This document shows, one piece after another, positions 19,589 to 28,370 of a stretch of 53,597 nucleotides of DNA. Location of the stretch: contig JAHJVW010000053.1 in NCBI GenBank assembly GCA_018828585.1, positions 1 through 53,597 of the forward strand. Direction: 5' to 3'. A model generated the notes under the pieces. That model was given only the letters and a program-made list of their open reading frames with translations. It was not told the origin of the DNA and did not search any database. Origin of the DNA: Bacteroidota bacterium (lineage in GTDB: Bacteria; Bacteroidota; Bacteroidia; Sphingobacteriales; Sphingobacteriaceae). Each line of letters begins with the position of its first letter. Positions within the stretch are counted from its first letter, which is position 1. The translations under genes were made by a program, and so were the position numbers.

Positions 19589-21048
19589 CTTTCATTCTTT
19601 AGTTTATTCAACAAAGCATTCAAATTAACAGTCATAAAAGAGGAGGAATAATCTGATAACCCGTAAGGAATAATCAATTCTCCGTTATTGATGATAGAGC
19701 CACAAGAATATACCACATTTGGAACGTAACCTTCTCTTTCATCTTTGTTGGCAATCAAAATAGGATCTTTTAATCTTCCAATTTCTTTGCTTGGATCTTC
19801 TAAATCGAGTAAACTTACCCCCAAACAATATCTACGCATCGCCCCTACGCCGTGGGTCACCACTATCCAGCCTTCTTTAGTTTCTATTGGCGAACCACAA
19901 TTACCAATTTGCACAAACTCCCAATGGAATTTAGGAGACTGTAATTTTATTGGATCTGTCCAGATATTCACTTTGTCAGAATACATGATATAATTATTCC
20001 ATCCGTCAATTCTAGACATCATCACAAATTTACCATTGATTTTACGTGGAAACAAAGCGAGATTCTTGTTTTTGGCACCTTTGCCATACACAGGTCGCAC
20101 CTTAAAATAATTAAAATCGGCAGTCTCTAACAGTTTAGGCATAATCACATTTCCGTCATAGGCCGTATAAGTGGCGTAATATTTATAAGTACCATCCTCA
20201 TTAAAGAACTTCACAAACCTTGCATCTTCAATTCCTTTCTTTTCAAATTCTGATATGGGATAAATAATACGATCTGAAAGATCGGTATCTCTAGAAAATA
20301 ATATTTCATGATAAGAATCTGCCAACCAAAGTAATTTCTCTAATTCGGTATCCACACTATCAATTTCATTATCATTAATTAAACGCTCGATAGTCGATTT
20401 TAAAGTTCGATAATCAAATTTTTCATCTAGGTGTTCTCTTGCTAACTCTAAAGTCTTTTCAGAAATCTGAGAGTCTACCGCTTTTTCCAAAAAATATTTT
20501 TTCTTATATATATTATTTTTGATGACCTCGGCTTCATCCACGTATCTCCCTGATGGCATGACTTCAATATTATTATCTCTATCAATCTTAGCTTTTCTAA
20601 AAACGATAGAAGCTATGTGCCCTTCTCCAACTGCTCTAAAACTGATGATGATTCTTCTCTCACCTTCCTCCAAATCTGATTGATCGGGATCTTCAATGAT
20701 AGATGGATTAAAAAAAGCAGCAGATTCGATAGAATATTCGTGAGTGAAATAAGATCCAATCAATAGTTTTCTAAATGATGAAGTTTCTAAAATATCTGTT
20801 TTGAAATCTGGAACTTCATTTATCAATTTATCAGCATTTTTATTTAAAATTCTGGTGATGTTTCGGTGTCTTTTAGAAAATTCCTGCAAAATTGGGGAGA
20901 TAATTCGATATACCTCCTCTTCGCTTAAAGCAATAATATGATCTAAAACTTCTCTTGCTCTTTCTTTTCCATTATAAAAAAATCTAGCGATAACTCTTTT
21001 CGGATCTGGTAAAATGGTTATGTCTTTTCTTATAATGGGTATCCTCAT
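19585..21048 (-). CDS. GH130 family glycosidase/phosphorylase (probable mannoside phosphorylase)
   Basis: The 487-residue protein has an N-terminal helical domain (about 1-180) and then a five-bladed beta-propeller of the GH130 type, seen from ARFVKFFNEDGTYKYYATYTAYDG near 265, SRIDGWNNYIMYSD near 345, WVVTHGVGAMRRYCLGVSLLDL near 395 and VPNVVYSCG near 455. GH130 enzymes phosphorolyse, or in some subfamilies hydrolyse, beta-mannosides. No signal peptide is seen, so it should act in the cytoplasm, favouring a phosphorylase on an intracellular oligosaccharide. It is convergent with the two GT4 genes with a 4-bp overlap. The exact linkage (beta-1,2 or beta-1,4) cannot be read here. Confidence 0.85.
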   Translation of the reverse strand: MRIPIIRKDITILPDPKRVIARFFYNGKERAREVLDHIIALSEEEVYRIISPILQEFSKRHRNITRILNKNADKLINEVPDFKTDILETSSFRKLLIGSYFTHEYSIESAAFFNPSIIEDPDQSDLEEGERRIIISFRAVGEGHIASIVFRKAKIDRDNNIEVMPSGRYVDEAEVIKNNIYKKKYFLEKAVDSQISEKTLELAREHLDEKFDYRTLKSTIERLINDNEIDSVDTELEKLLWLADSYHEILFSRDTDLSDRIIYPISEFEKKGIEDARFVKFFNEDGTYKYYATYTAYDGNVIMPKLLETADFNYFKVRPVYGKGAKNKNLALFPRKINGKFVMMSRIDGWNNYIMYSDKVNIWTDPIKLQSPKFHWEFVQIGNCGSPIETKEGWIVVTHGVGAMRRYCLGVSLLDLEDPSKEIGRLKDPILIANKDEREGYVPNVVYSCGSIINNGELIIPYGLSDYSSSFMTVNLNALLNKLKNES

Positions 21049-21128
21049 AATGATGTCTAATTTATTTATAAACGATTTGATGAAGGTATAAGTTTAAGGT
21101 TGGTAATAATAGAAATATTAATTATTAT

Positions 21129-22340
21129 TTAAGCTAATAAAATACCAGCCAAAACACCTACCAATATAATATAAGGCGTTTTAATTTTAGTGTATCTTAA
21201 AATTAAGAATGTAGTTAACATAATTCCTGTGGTTAAGAAAGTTATACCAATAGGAATCAATAATAACCAAAATGCAGCAATCATAAACCCAACTGCTACA
21301 GCATTTATGCCACTTAAAGAGCGTCTTATACGTGTTATTTTCTTCAAATCGTTCCAAAATGGAACAATAAACAAAACTAAAATAATTCCTGGCGCATTAA
21401 TCCCAACCACAGCAATTGCGCTACCTAAAATTTGTCCCCAAATACTATAGCCTCGGTTGCCTAAAGTCATAGCACCTAAAAATGAGGTAAATGAAAAAGT
21501 AGGGCCGGGTATCATCTGCTGTAAAGCAAAACCTGATAGAAATTCTTGCCCAGTGAGGTAATGTTTTACTTCTACAAACTCTGTAAACAATAAAGGAACC
21601 AAGACTTGTCCTCCACCAAAAATAATAATTCCGTTACGGTAAAAATTTTCAAAAAGTCTAATCGGTAAACTAAAAGGAGAGGTAGTATTAATGATGGCAC
21701 CTAACAAACCAAAGAATAATAATACACCTATAAAGTAGGCAACTTTCCGGGTATTGACATTGGTAAACAAACGAACTCTTAATTCATTTTCTTCTTGCCT
21801 TGTTTCTACAGCCGAGCTGATGATCCCTCCCAATAAAATTAAAATAGGGAAAGCGTAGGCATTCTTTAAAATTAAACTCGCTGCCATAGCACTTAAAGCT
21901 AAGATAATACTCACTTCGGTTTTTAAAGCTACTTTGCCAAATGAATAAGCTGCAAAAGCTACAATTCCCAATGCAATAGGTTGAATAAAAGATAGGGCTT
22001 TTGCAAACTCAGGATGTAAAGAAAAAGATTTAAAATTTATGGCAATAAAACACATAATGGCAGCTGATGGTAACGACCATATAAAAAATGTGAGTAATCC
22101 CATCCATAAACCACCGATTTTATAAGCTATTCCGACTAATGTTTGGGTGGAGGAAGGTCCAGGTAAAATTTGAGTTAAAGCAAAAAGCTCCATCAACTCT
22201 TCTTCTGTTAAATATTTACGCTTCCTCACAAAATCGTTTAATAGAATAGCTAGATGAGCTTGTGGACCCCCAAAAGAAGTCAACATAAAGGCAATGACAT
22301 CACCTAAAAAAACTAATTTGCTAAAACGTTTTGGTTTCAA
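21129..22340 (-). CDS. chrA: Chromate transporter, long-chain CHR family
   Basis: The 403-residue inner-membrane protein is a two-half ChrA-type transporter with about 10-12 membrane spans. The first half has FGGPQAHLAIL (about 23-33) and ILPGPSSTQTLVGIAYKIGG (about 54-73). The second half repeats this as FGGGQVLVPLLF and MIPGPTFSFTSFLGAM (about 260-275). ChrA proteins export chromate using the membrane potential; a role with sulfate or other oxyanions is also possible, since many genomes carry it with no chromate exposure. It begins 3 bp after the TPR gene on the same strand, so the two form an operon. Confidence 0.9.
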   Translation of the reverse strand: MKPKRFSKLVFLGDVIAFMLTSFGGPQAHLAILLNDFVRKRKYLTEEELMELFALTQILPGPSSTQTLVGIAYKIGGLWMGLLTFFIWSLPSAAIMCFIAINFKSFSLHPEFAKALSFIQPIALGIVAFAAYSFGKVALKTEVSIILALSAMAASLILKNAYAFPILILLGGIISSAVETRQEENELRVRLFTNVNTRKVAYFIGVLLFFGLLGAIINTTSPFSLPIRLFENFYRNGIIIFGGGQVLVPLLFTEFVEVKHYLTGQEFLSGFALQQMIPGPTFSFTSFLGAMTLGNRGYSIWGQILGSAIAVVGINAPGIILVLFIVPFWNDLKKITRIRRSLSGINAVAVGFMIAAFWLLLIPIGITFLTTGIMLTTFLILRYTKIKTPYIILVGVLAGILLA

Positions 22341-22343
22341 TTG

Positions 22344-22673
22344 CTAATCTAATAACTCGTCCTGTAAACTATTGTAAACACCCATCAATTCATTTAATGC
22401 ATGTTGATCTTTTATATTTTTAGCAATAATCATCCCTTGCTCATAAATTTCTAAAGCTTTTTGCTGTTCCATCAACATTTCATATAGCTTCCCAAGATGA
22501 TAATAAGTACCAACATAATCAGCATGATTTTTAATCAAATCTAAATAAAACCATAATGCTTTTTCATGGTTATTTAGACGAAGATATTCGGTCGCGAGTG
22601 CATATTTCAAAAATGGGTCATTTGGTTCATTGTTAAAAAACTCAAGTAATCGCTCTAATCTGTCTATGGCCAT
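22344..22673 (-). CDS. Small tetratricopeptide-repeat protein
   Basis: This soluble 109-residue protein is made of about three TPR-like helical pairs: LLEFFNNEPNDPFLKYALATEYLRL (about 8-32), a repeat with YLDLIKNHADYVGTYYHLGKLYEML (about 43-67) and ALEIYEQGMIIAKNIKDQHA (about 73-92). TPRs bind partner proteins; the partner is unknown. It is first in a two-gene operon with chrA (3-bp gap) and divergent from etfB. No export signal is visible. Confidence 0.8.
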   Translation of the reverse strand: MAIDRLERLLEFFNNEPNDPFLKYALATEYLRLNNHEKALWFYLDLIKNHADYVGTYYHLGKLYEMLMEQQKALEIYEQGMIIAKNIKDQHALNELMGVYNSLQDELLD

Positions 22674-22802
22674 TTTATAATCGACTTTATTATTTAAATT
22701 TGCTAAAAATCCAATTATATGAAACTATCATGATTATACAAAACTTCACTAGGTATCATTATCTTATCATGATTGCTTCATCACCATTAAAAATAAATAA
22801 AA

Positions 22803-23543
22803 ATGATGAAAATTTTAGTTTGTATTAGTAACGTTCCAGATACTACCACAAAAATAACTTTTACTAACGAGAACACTCAATTTAATACTGCAGGTGTTCA
22901 ATTTGTGTTAAATCCCTACGATGAGATTGCATTATCAAGAGCTATTGAACTGACAGAGAATGGAAATGGAACTGTAACCGTAATAAATGTTGGTGAAATA
23001 TCAACCGAACCTACCATCCGTAAAGCATTAGCAATTGGCGCAACAGATGCCGTAAGAATTAACGCAGCACCACATGATGCTTATTATGTTGCTCAACAAA
23101 TTGCCGCTTACGCTAAAGATCAATCTTTTGACCTCATCTTAACTGGTCGCGAATCTATTGATTATAATGGCGCAAAAGTTGCAGCCATGTTAGGAGAATT
23201 ATTAGATATTCCTTCAGTTTCTATCATTAAAAAATTAGATGTTGACGGAAACGCTGCAACTGTTGAACGTGAAATAGAGGGAGGAAAAGAAGTAATTACC
23301 ATCCCTTTCCCATTTGTGGCAGGAACTGCTGAAGGTGTTGCAGAGTGGAAAATTCCTAATATGCGTGGAATCATGTCGGCTCGAACTAAACCTTTAGCTG
23401 TTGTAGAACCTGTTGAAGTGAAAACTTTATCAGATGTTGTGAAGTTTGAAACTCCGACTCCAAGAGGCACAGTAAAATTAGTTGACGCGGCTGATCCTGA
23501 GAAATTAATTGAGCTTTTACACAGCGAAGCTAAAGTTTTTTAA
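22803..23543 (+). CDS. etfB: Electron transfer flavoprotein, beta subunit
   Basis: The 246-residue beta subunit pairs with EtfA to carry electrons from acyl-CoA and other dehydrogenases to the quinone pool. The start ILVCISNVPDTT resembles the usual KILVxxKxVPDT. The AMP-binding loop region is LILTGRESIDYNGAKVAAMLGELLDIP (about 102-128), and later LEVEREIEGGKE-like (VEREIEGGKEVITIPFPFV, about 157-175). Tandem ATG codons lie at 22803 and 22806. Unlike the usual tight etfBA pair, the genes are 149 bp apart and a REP-like palindrome sits between them. Confidence 0.95.
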   Translation: MMKILVCISNVPDTTTKITFTNENTQFNTAGVQFVLNPYDEIALSRAIELTENGNGTVTVINVGEISTEPTIRKALAIGATDAVRINAAPHDAYYVAQQIAAYAKDQSFDLILTGRESIDYNGAKVAAMLGELLDIPSVSIIKKLDVDGNAATVEREIEGGKEVITIPFPFVAGTAEGVAEWKIPNMRGIMSARTKPLAVVEPVEVKTLSDVVKFETPTPRGTVKLVDAADPEKLIELLHSEAKVF

Positions 23544-23551
23544 AATATTTT

Positions 23552-23647
23552 GGGCGTTCGGGCGGGCTATTCGCTGTATCTTTTTTGTCACCCTGAGCGG
23601 AGTCGAAGGGCGCACAAAAAAGGATGCCGCTACCATCCCTAACGCAA
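23552..23647. repeat. REP-like intergenic palindrome between etfB and etfA
   Basis: The outer arms are GCGTTCGGGCGGGC... and ...CCATCCCTAACGC, imperfect reverse complements of about 32-35 bases that meet in TTTTTTGT/ACAAAAAA. The centre holds GTCACCCTGAGCGGAGTCGAAGGG, which I recognise as a widely dispersed Bacteroidota intergenic sequence. Its GC content is far above the surrounding DNA. It lies inside an operon and could form a strong RNA hairpin affecting etfA expression. Confidence 0.65.
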
Positions 23648-23692
23648 AAACAAATTAATAATTAGAGATTTATATCTTTTAAATAAAAAAAT

Positions 23693-24670
23693 ATGTCCGT
23701 TTTAGTATATGTAGAAAATGCCGAAGGCAAGTTCAAAAAATCAATATTCGAAGCTGTTTCTTATGCGAAAGCAGTAGCCAATCAGTTAGAAACTAATTTA
23801 GTTGCTATTTCAATTGGTAATGTCGCTTCATCAGATTTAGAAAATTTAGGGAAATTTGGTGCCGAAAAAGTTTTAAATGTCACAAATGATAAATTAAAAA
23901 CTTTTGTTAATCAGGCTTACGCATCGGTTGTCGCAGAAGCTGCCAAAAAAGAAAGTTCAACAGTTGTTGTACTTTCCAACTCATTCTCCGGAAAAGGTTT
24001 AGCACCTAGAATTGGCGCAAAGTTAGAAGCCGCAGTAGCTGATGGTGCTGTCGATCTACCGTCTACAGATGGTGGAAAGTTCATAATAAAGAAAACTGCA
24101 TTCTCTAACAAAGCTTTCGCTTTTGTTGAAATGAATTCAGCTATTAAAGTGATCTCATTAACACCAAACTCTTACAAAATAGAAGAAGTTGTTGGTTCAG
24201 CAAATGTGGAAGAATTCACTTCAGATATCAAAGATTCAGACTTTAAAGCCATTATCAAAGAAATTGTAAGAGCAACAGATAAAGTTTCTTTGCCAGATGC
24301 AGAGCTTGTTGTTAGTGCTGGTAGAGGTTTAAAAGGTCCTGAAAATTGGGGAATGATTGAAGAATTAGCTGATTTATTAGGTGCAGCAACAGCTTGTTCT
24401 AAACCAGTTTCTGACGCTGATTGGCGTCCACATAGTGAACACGTTGGACAAACAGGAATTGCAATTTCACCAAACTTATATATAGCAATTGGTATTTCTG
24501 GAGCTATCCAGCATTTAGCTGGTGTTTCTTCATCTAAAGTAATTGTAGTAATTAATAAAGATCCTGAAGCGCCTTTCTTTAAGGTTGCAGATTATGGAAT
24601 TGTTGGTGACGCGTTTGAAGTTGTGCCGAAAATGATCGCTGCTGTAAAATCTTTAAAAGCGAATGCTTAA
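23693..24670 (+). CDS. etfA: Electron transfer flavoprotein, alpha subunit
   Basis: The 325-residue alpha subunit binds FAD in its C-terminal domain. The signature SAGRGLKGPENWGMIEELADLLGAA starts near residue 204, followed by the FAD-contact VGQTG (about 247-251), SPNLYIAIGISGAIQHLAG (about 256-274) and INKDPEAPFF (about 285). The N-terminal domain (about 1-190) has the ETF alpha/beta fold but is divergent, as is normal. It lies downstream of etfB on the same strand and ends in a strong terminator, so the pair forms one unit. The ATG start gives MSVLVYVENAEGKFKK, the standard start. Confidence 0.95.
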   Translation: MSVLVYVENAEGKFKKSIFEAVSYAKAVANQLETNLVAISIGNVASSDLENLGKFGAEKVLNVTNDKLKTFVNQAYASVVAEAAKKESSTVVVLSNSFSGKGLAPRIGAKLEAAVADGAVDLPSTDGGKFIIKKTAFSNKAFAFVEMNSAIKVISLTPNSYKIEEVVGSANVEEFTSDIKDSDFKAIIKEIVRATDKVSLPDAELVVSAGRGLKGPENWGMIEELADLLGAATACSKPVSDADWRPHSEHVGQTGIAISPNLYIAIGISGAIQHLAGVSSSKVIVVINKDPEAPFFKVADYGIVGDAFEVVPKMIAAVKSLKANA

Positions 24671-24682
24671 ATTTGCATGATA

Positions 24683-24714
24683 AATAAAGCCGAATTCAAA
24701 TTCGGCTTTATTTT
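24683..24714 (+). terminator. Rho-independent terminator after etfA
   Basis: A perfect 13-bp stem AATAAAGCCGAAT/ATTCGGCTTTATT (24683-24695 with 24700-24712) encloses a 4-base loop and ends in T residues, 12 bp after the etfA stop. Confidence 0.85.
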
Positions 24715-24772
24715 AAAATTGACTAAAAATCAAAATATTTAGTCATTTGTTCTATCGGGATTTAAATATAAA

Positions 24773-25366
24773 ATGAAGAAAATCAAACTAGATATCATAG
24801 GCTTATCTTATAGTCAAACTCAATCCGGAGCGTATGCTCTAGTTTTAGGAGAAGTAAGCGGACGAAGAAGATTACCAATTATTATAGGAGGATTCGAAGC
24901 TCAAGCTATCGCGATAGAAATAGAAAAAATGACTCCCAGTAGGCCATTGACTCATGATCTTTTCAAGTCTTTTGCCGAAGCCTATCACATCAATATTCAG
25001 GAAGTAATTATCTATAATTTAGTTGATGGCATTTTCTACAGCAAGTTAATCTGCAATGATGGCAAAAAGAATATGGAAATTGATGCTAGAACGTCTGATG
25101 CAATTGCATTAGCAGTTAGGTTCGAATGCCCAATTTATACCTATGAATTTATATTAGCTTCCGCAGGAATAGTGATAGAAGGAAACGATTTTGTTTTTTT
25201 AGATAATATTGAACCTGCTGATGAAAGTAAACCCAAAGTTAGTGGTAATTACACTTCTTTCTCCATAGAAGAGCTACAAACAAAACTCCAAGAGGCTTTA
25301 AGCGAAGAAGCTTATGAAAAAGCAGCAAGGATTAGAGACGAGATTAGTAAAAGAAAAACATCCTAA
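24773..25366 (+). CDS. Bifunctional nuclease-domain (DUF151) protein with UvrB/C motif
   Basis: In this 197-residue protein, residues of about 1-130 form the bifunctional nuclease (BFN, DUF151) domain: YALVLGEVSGRRRLPIIIGGFEAQAIAIE (about 21-49), RPLTHDLF (about 57-64) and DARTSDAIALAVR (about 104-116). Residues of about 162-195 form a UVR coiled-coil motif, EELQTKLQEALSEEAYEKAARIRDEI, of the kind that binds UvrA/UvrB or stress regulators. BFN proteins are linked with nuclease activity and stress response, but the bacterial role is uncertain. It follows the etfA terminator and precedes the nucleoside permease on the same strand. Confidence 0.9.
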   Translation: MKKIKLDIIGLSYSQTQSGAYALVLGEVSGRRRLPIIIGGFEAQAIAIEIEKMTPSRPLTHDLFKSFAEAYHINIQEVIIYNLVDGIFYSKLICNDGKKNMEIDARTSDAIALAVRFECPIYTYEFILASAGIVIEGNDFVFLDNIEPADESKPKVSGNYTSFSIEELQTKLQEALSEEAYEKAARIRDEISKRKTS

Positions 25367-25478
25367 CTACGGCTTTAACCCTTGTTTTAGTACTATATTA
25401 TTCATCCTATTTAATCGTTTTATTTATTCATTAGAATACATATCTTAGGCAAAGTTTGCAATATTAATTCTTGATGAT

Positions 25479-26732
25479 ATGAATATTAAATCTCGCTTAA
25501 TTGCGATGAATTTCCTTGAATTTTTTATTTGGGGATCATGGTTAATCTCTTTAGGTGGGTATATGTTTAGCGTTTTACATGCAACAGGTGCGCAAATAGG
25601 CTTAACCTATGGCACTATGGGGTTGGCTTCGCTTTTTATGCCCGCATTAATGGGTGTAATTGCTGATAGATGGATAAATGCTGAAAAGGTATTAGGTTTT
25701 TGTCATTTAGTTGGAGCGGGCTTATTATTCTGGGCTTCAAAGGTACAAGACCCTTCAATGATGTATTGGGTTATACTTTTTAATTCCATGTTCTTTATGC
25801 CAACTATCGCTCTCAATAATACTGTTTCTTATATTACGCTCGAAAAAAATGGTTTTGATATTGTAAAAACCTTTCCTCCAATTAGAGTTTGGGGAACCAT
25901 CGGTTTTATAGTGGCCGTTTGGGTGGTTGATTTATTTGGGTGGACATTAACTTCTTCTCAATTTATTGTTAGTGCTTCAGCATCAGTTTTATTGGCTATT
26001 TACAGCTTTTCGATGCCCGCTTGTATTCCCGCAAAGAGAGATAAAAAACTTTCGTGGTCAGAATCGTTTGGATTAGACGCCTTGGTTTTATTTAAGAGGA
26101 AAAAGATGGTGATTTTTTTCCTTTTCGCCATGTTGTTGGGTGCAGCATTGCAGATTACAAACGCTTTTGGTAAACCATTTTTAGATGATTTTGGTAGTAT
26201 TGCTGCTTATAAAGATTCTTTCGGGGTAAAACACTCTAATATTTTAATTTCTATCTCTCAGATTTCCGAAACGCTTTTCATATTGGCTATTCCATTCTTT
26301 TTAAAAAGATTTGGAATTAAAACTGTCATGTTAATCAGTATCATTGCTTGGGTTTTTAGATTTGGCTTATTTGGAATTGGAAATCCTGGCGATGGATTAT
26401 GGCTACTTGTACTGTCTATGATTATTTACGGAATGGCGTTTGATTTTTTTAATATCTCGGGTTCATTATTTGTGGAGCGTGAGGCGGAACCAAAAATTAG
26501 AGCTAGCGCACAAGGTTTGTTTATGGTTTTAACAAATGGTGTTGGTGCCTACTTAGGTGGTTGGATAAGCGGTCTGGTTGTAGATTACTTTACCGTTGAT
26601 GGCATTAGAAACTGGCAAAATATCTGGTTTACTTTTGCAGCTTATGCATTAGTTCTTGCTATTGTATTCCCGTTTGTTTTCAAATACAAGCATCAAAGAG
26701 AGAAAGATATTGTTCCAAACTTAGTTCATTGA
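25479..26732 (+). CDS. Nucleoside permease (NupG-like, MFS superfamily)
   Basis: This 417-residue inner-membrane protein with about 12 spans belongs to the nucleoside:H+ symporter family. The N-terminal segment LEFFIWGSWLISLGGYM, the loop GVIADRWINAEKVLG (about 60-73), NNTVSYITL (about 107-115) and FPPIRVWGTIGFI (about 125-137) are the recognisable family signatures. It probably imports nucleosides, which would feed the phosphorylase at 15.0 kb and the adenine deaminase at 0.8 kb. It converges on gltA and the two share a bidirectional terminator. The start is the first ATG of the frame. Confidence 0.88.
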   Translation: MNIKSRLIAMNFLEFFIWGSWLISLGGYMFSVLHATGAQIGLTYGTMGLASLFMPALMGVIADRWINAEKVLGFCHLVGAGLLFWASKVQDPSMMYWVILFNSMFFMPTIALNNTVSYITLEKNGFDIVKTFPPIRVWGTIGFIVAVWVVDLFGWTLTSSQFIVSASASVLLAIYSFSMPACIPAKRDKKLSWSESFGLDALVLFKRKKMVIFFLFAMLLGAALQITNAFGKPFLDDFGSIAAYKDSFGVKHSNILISISQISETLFILAIPFFLKRFGIKTVMLISIIAWVFRFGLFGIGNPGDGLWLLVLSMIIYGMAFDFFNISGSLFVEREAEPKIRASAQGLFMVLTNGVGAYLGGWISGLVVDYFTVDGIRNWQNIWFTFAAYALVLAIVFPFVFKYKHQREKDIVPNLVH

Positions 26733-26760
26733 TGATTCATTAGTGAAAATATGAGTTAAC

Positions 26761-26790
26761 AAAAAAGCCACTCTTCAAAGTGGCTTTTTT
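26761..26790. terminator. Bidirectional terminator between nucleoside permease and gltA
   Basis: The perfect 12-bp stem AAAAAAGCCACT/AGTGGCTTTTTT (26761-26772 with 26779-26790) has a 6-base loop. A-run and T-run on either side let it serve both convergent genes. Confidence 0.88.
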
Positions 26791-26809
26791 GTTAGGTTAA
26801 AATCTTTTA

Positions 26810-28096
26810 TTATCTTTTTTCAATACTTACATAATCTCTGGTATTTTCACCAGTATAAATTTGACGAGGACGACCAATTGGCTCTTTATTCTCTCTCATC
26901 TCTTTCCATTGTGAAATCCATCCTGGTAAGCGACCTAAAGCGAACAGAACTGTAAACATTTCTGTTGGGAAACCTAGAGCTCTATAGATGATGCCTGAGT
27001 AGAAATCAACGTTTGGATATAGTTTTCTCTCTACAAAATAAGAATCACTTAAAGCAACTTCCTCTAACTTCTTAGCGATATCTAAAACTGGATCGTTAAT
27101 TCCTAATTTCTCTAAAATATCATCACATGCCTTTTTAATGATTTTAGCTCGTGGATCAAAGTTTTTATAAACTCTGTGACCAAAGCCCATTAAGCGGAAC
27201 GAATCATTTTTGTCTTTTGCTTTTAAAACCCACTTATCAACGTCACCACCATCATTTTTAATCTTTTCCAACATTTCAATTACAGCCTGATTTGCTCCAC
27301 CATGCAATGGTCCCCACAATGCAGAAATACCCGCAGAAATAGAAGCATATAAGTTGCAATCAGAAGAACCTACAATTCTAACTGTTGAAGTAGAGCAATT
27401 TTGCTCATGATCAGCATGTAAGATCAATAACTTATTCATTGCGTTCACAACAACTGGATCAATCTCTACCTCTTCTGTACGCTGACCAAAAGTCATATTT
27501 AAGAAGTTAGTTACATAATCGTATTTATTTTGAGGATAGATAATAGGGTGTCCTAATGACTTTTTATAAATCCAAGAAACGATAGTAGCCATCTTTGCTA
27601 AAAGTTTAATGATGGTTAAATCAAATTCTTCTTGTGTTTGATTTGGATCTAATGATTCTGGATAAAATGAAGATAAAGAACATACCAACGAAGAAAGCTG
27701 TCCCATTGGATGAGATTTTGATGGAAATCCATCAAAAAACTTCTTCATATCCTCGTGAACTAATGTGTGTCTACTGATCTGATGTTGAAAATCTGCAATT
27801 TGATCTTTAGTAGGTAAGCTGCCAAAGATCAATAAGTAGGCAACTTCTAAAAAGGAAGATTGATCTGCCAATTGTTCAATTGGATAACCCCTATATTTTA
27901 AAATTCCTTTTTCGCCGTCTAAAAAGGTAATGGCACTTTTTGTTGCACCTGTGTTTTTAAAACCACTATCTAATGTTATAAAACCAGATTGATCTCTTAA
28001 TTTCGAAATATCTATCGCTTTTTCATTTTCTGTACCTTCTATAATTGGTAAGCTGTAAACTGTACCTTCTAATTTAAGTTCTGCTGTTTCTGACAT
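26810..28096 (-). CDS. gltA: Citrate synthase
   Basis: This 428-residue type II citrate synthase condenses oxaloacetate and acetyl-CoA in the TCA cycle. Catalytic regions are visible: LHADHEQNCSTSTVR with the substrate-binding His near residue 230, PLHGGANQAVIEML with the catalytic His near 269, FGHRVYKNFDPRAK near 310 and the catalytic Asp in NVDFYSGIIYRALGFP near 365. The N-terminal beta-rich extension found in Gram-negative hexameric enzymes is present (about 1-60). It has a good TTTG-N21-TAGATTTG promoter 20 bp upstream and a shared terminator downstream, so it is a single-gene unit. Confidence 0.97.
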   Translation of the reverse strand: MSETAELKLEGTVYSLPIIEGTENEKAIDISKLRDQSGFITLDSGFKNTGATKSAITFLDGEKGILKYRGYPIEQLADQSSFLEVAYLLIFGSLPTKDQIADFQHQISRHTLVHEDMKKFFDGFPSKSHPMGQLSSLVCSLSSFYPESLDPNQTQEEFDLTIIKLLAKMATIVSWIYKKSLGHPIIYPQNKYDYVTNFLNMTFGQRTEEVEIDPVVVNAMNKLLILHADHEQNCSTSTVRIVGSSDCNLYASISAGISALWGPLHGGANQAVIEMLEKIKNDGGDVDKWVLKAKDKNDSFRLMGFGHRVYKNFDPRAKIIKKACDDILEKLGINDPVLDIAKKLEEVALSDSYFVERKLYPNVDFYSGIIYRALGFPTEMFTVLFALGRLPGWISQWKEMRENKEPIGRPRQIYTGENTRDYVSIEKR

Positions 28097-28116
28097 ATAA
28101 ATATTGGCTTTTAAGA

Positions 28117-28149
28117 CAAATCTAATTATTTAAACTTGATAAGTTCAAA
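28117..28149 (-). promoter_or_regulatory. gltA promoter (-33 TTTG, -7 TAGATTTG)
   Basis: On the minus strand, TTTG (28149-28146) is 21 bases from TAGATTTG (28124-28117), both matching the Bacteroidota sigma-ABfr consensus TTTG-N(17-23)-TAnnTTTG. The predicted start site near 28110 leaves a leader of about 14 bases before the gltA ATG. Confidence 0.6.
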
Positions 28150-28370
28150 TTTTGGAGTTAAATAACAAATACTTTACTATATATTACTGTTCTATAATTT
28201 CTATTAGCATTGTGATACTTTTAGTACCATAATAGAACATTAAAATTTAAAATCCCTCACTTATATTTCTTTATTATTAATTGAAATTATTTTTTTTGTT
28301 AGGGTAAAAAACCTATAACTCTTATTTAACGTAAATTAATTCGTGTTAAAACATTCAATCTTATTAGTTA

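Noticed and set aside
23552-23647. CRISPR-like repeat or riboswitch between etfB and etfA
   Set aside because: There is only one palindrome, with no regular repeat-spacer pattern and no ligand-binding core I can recognise.
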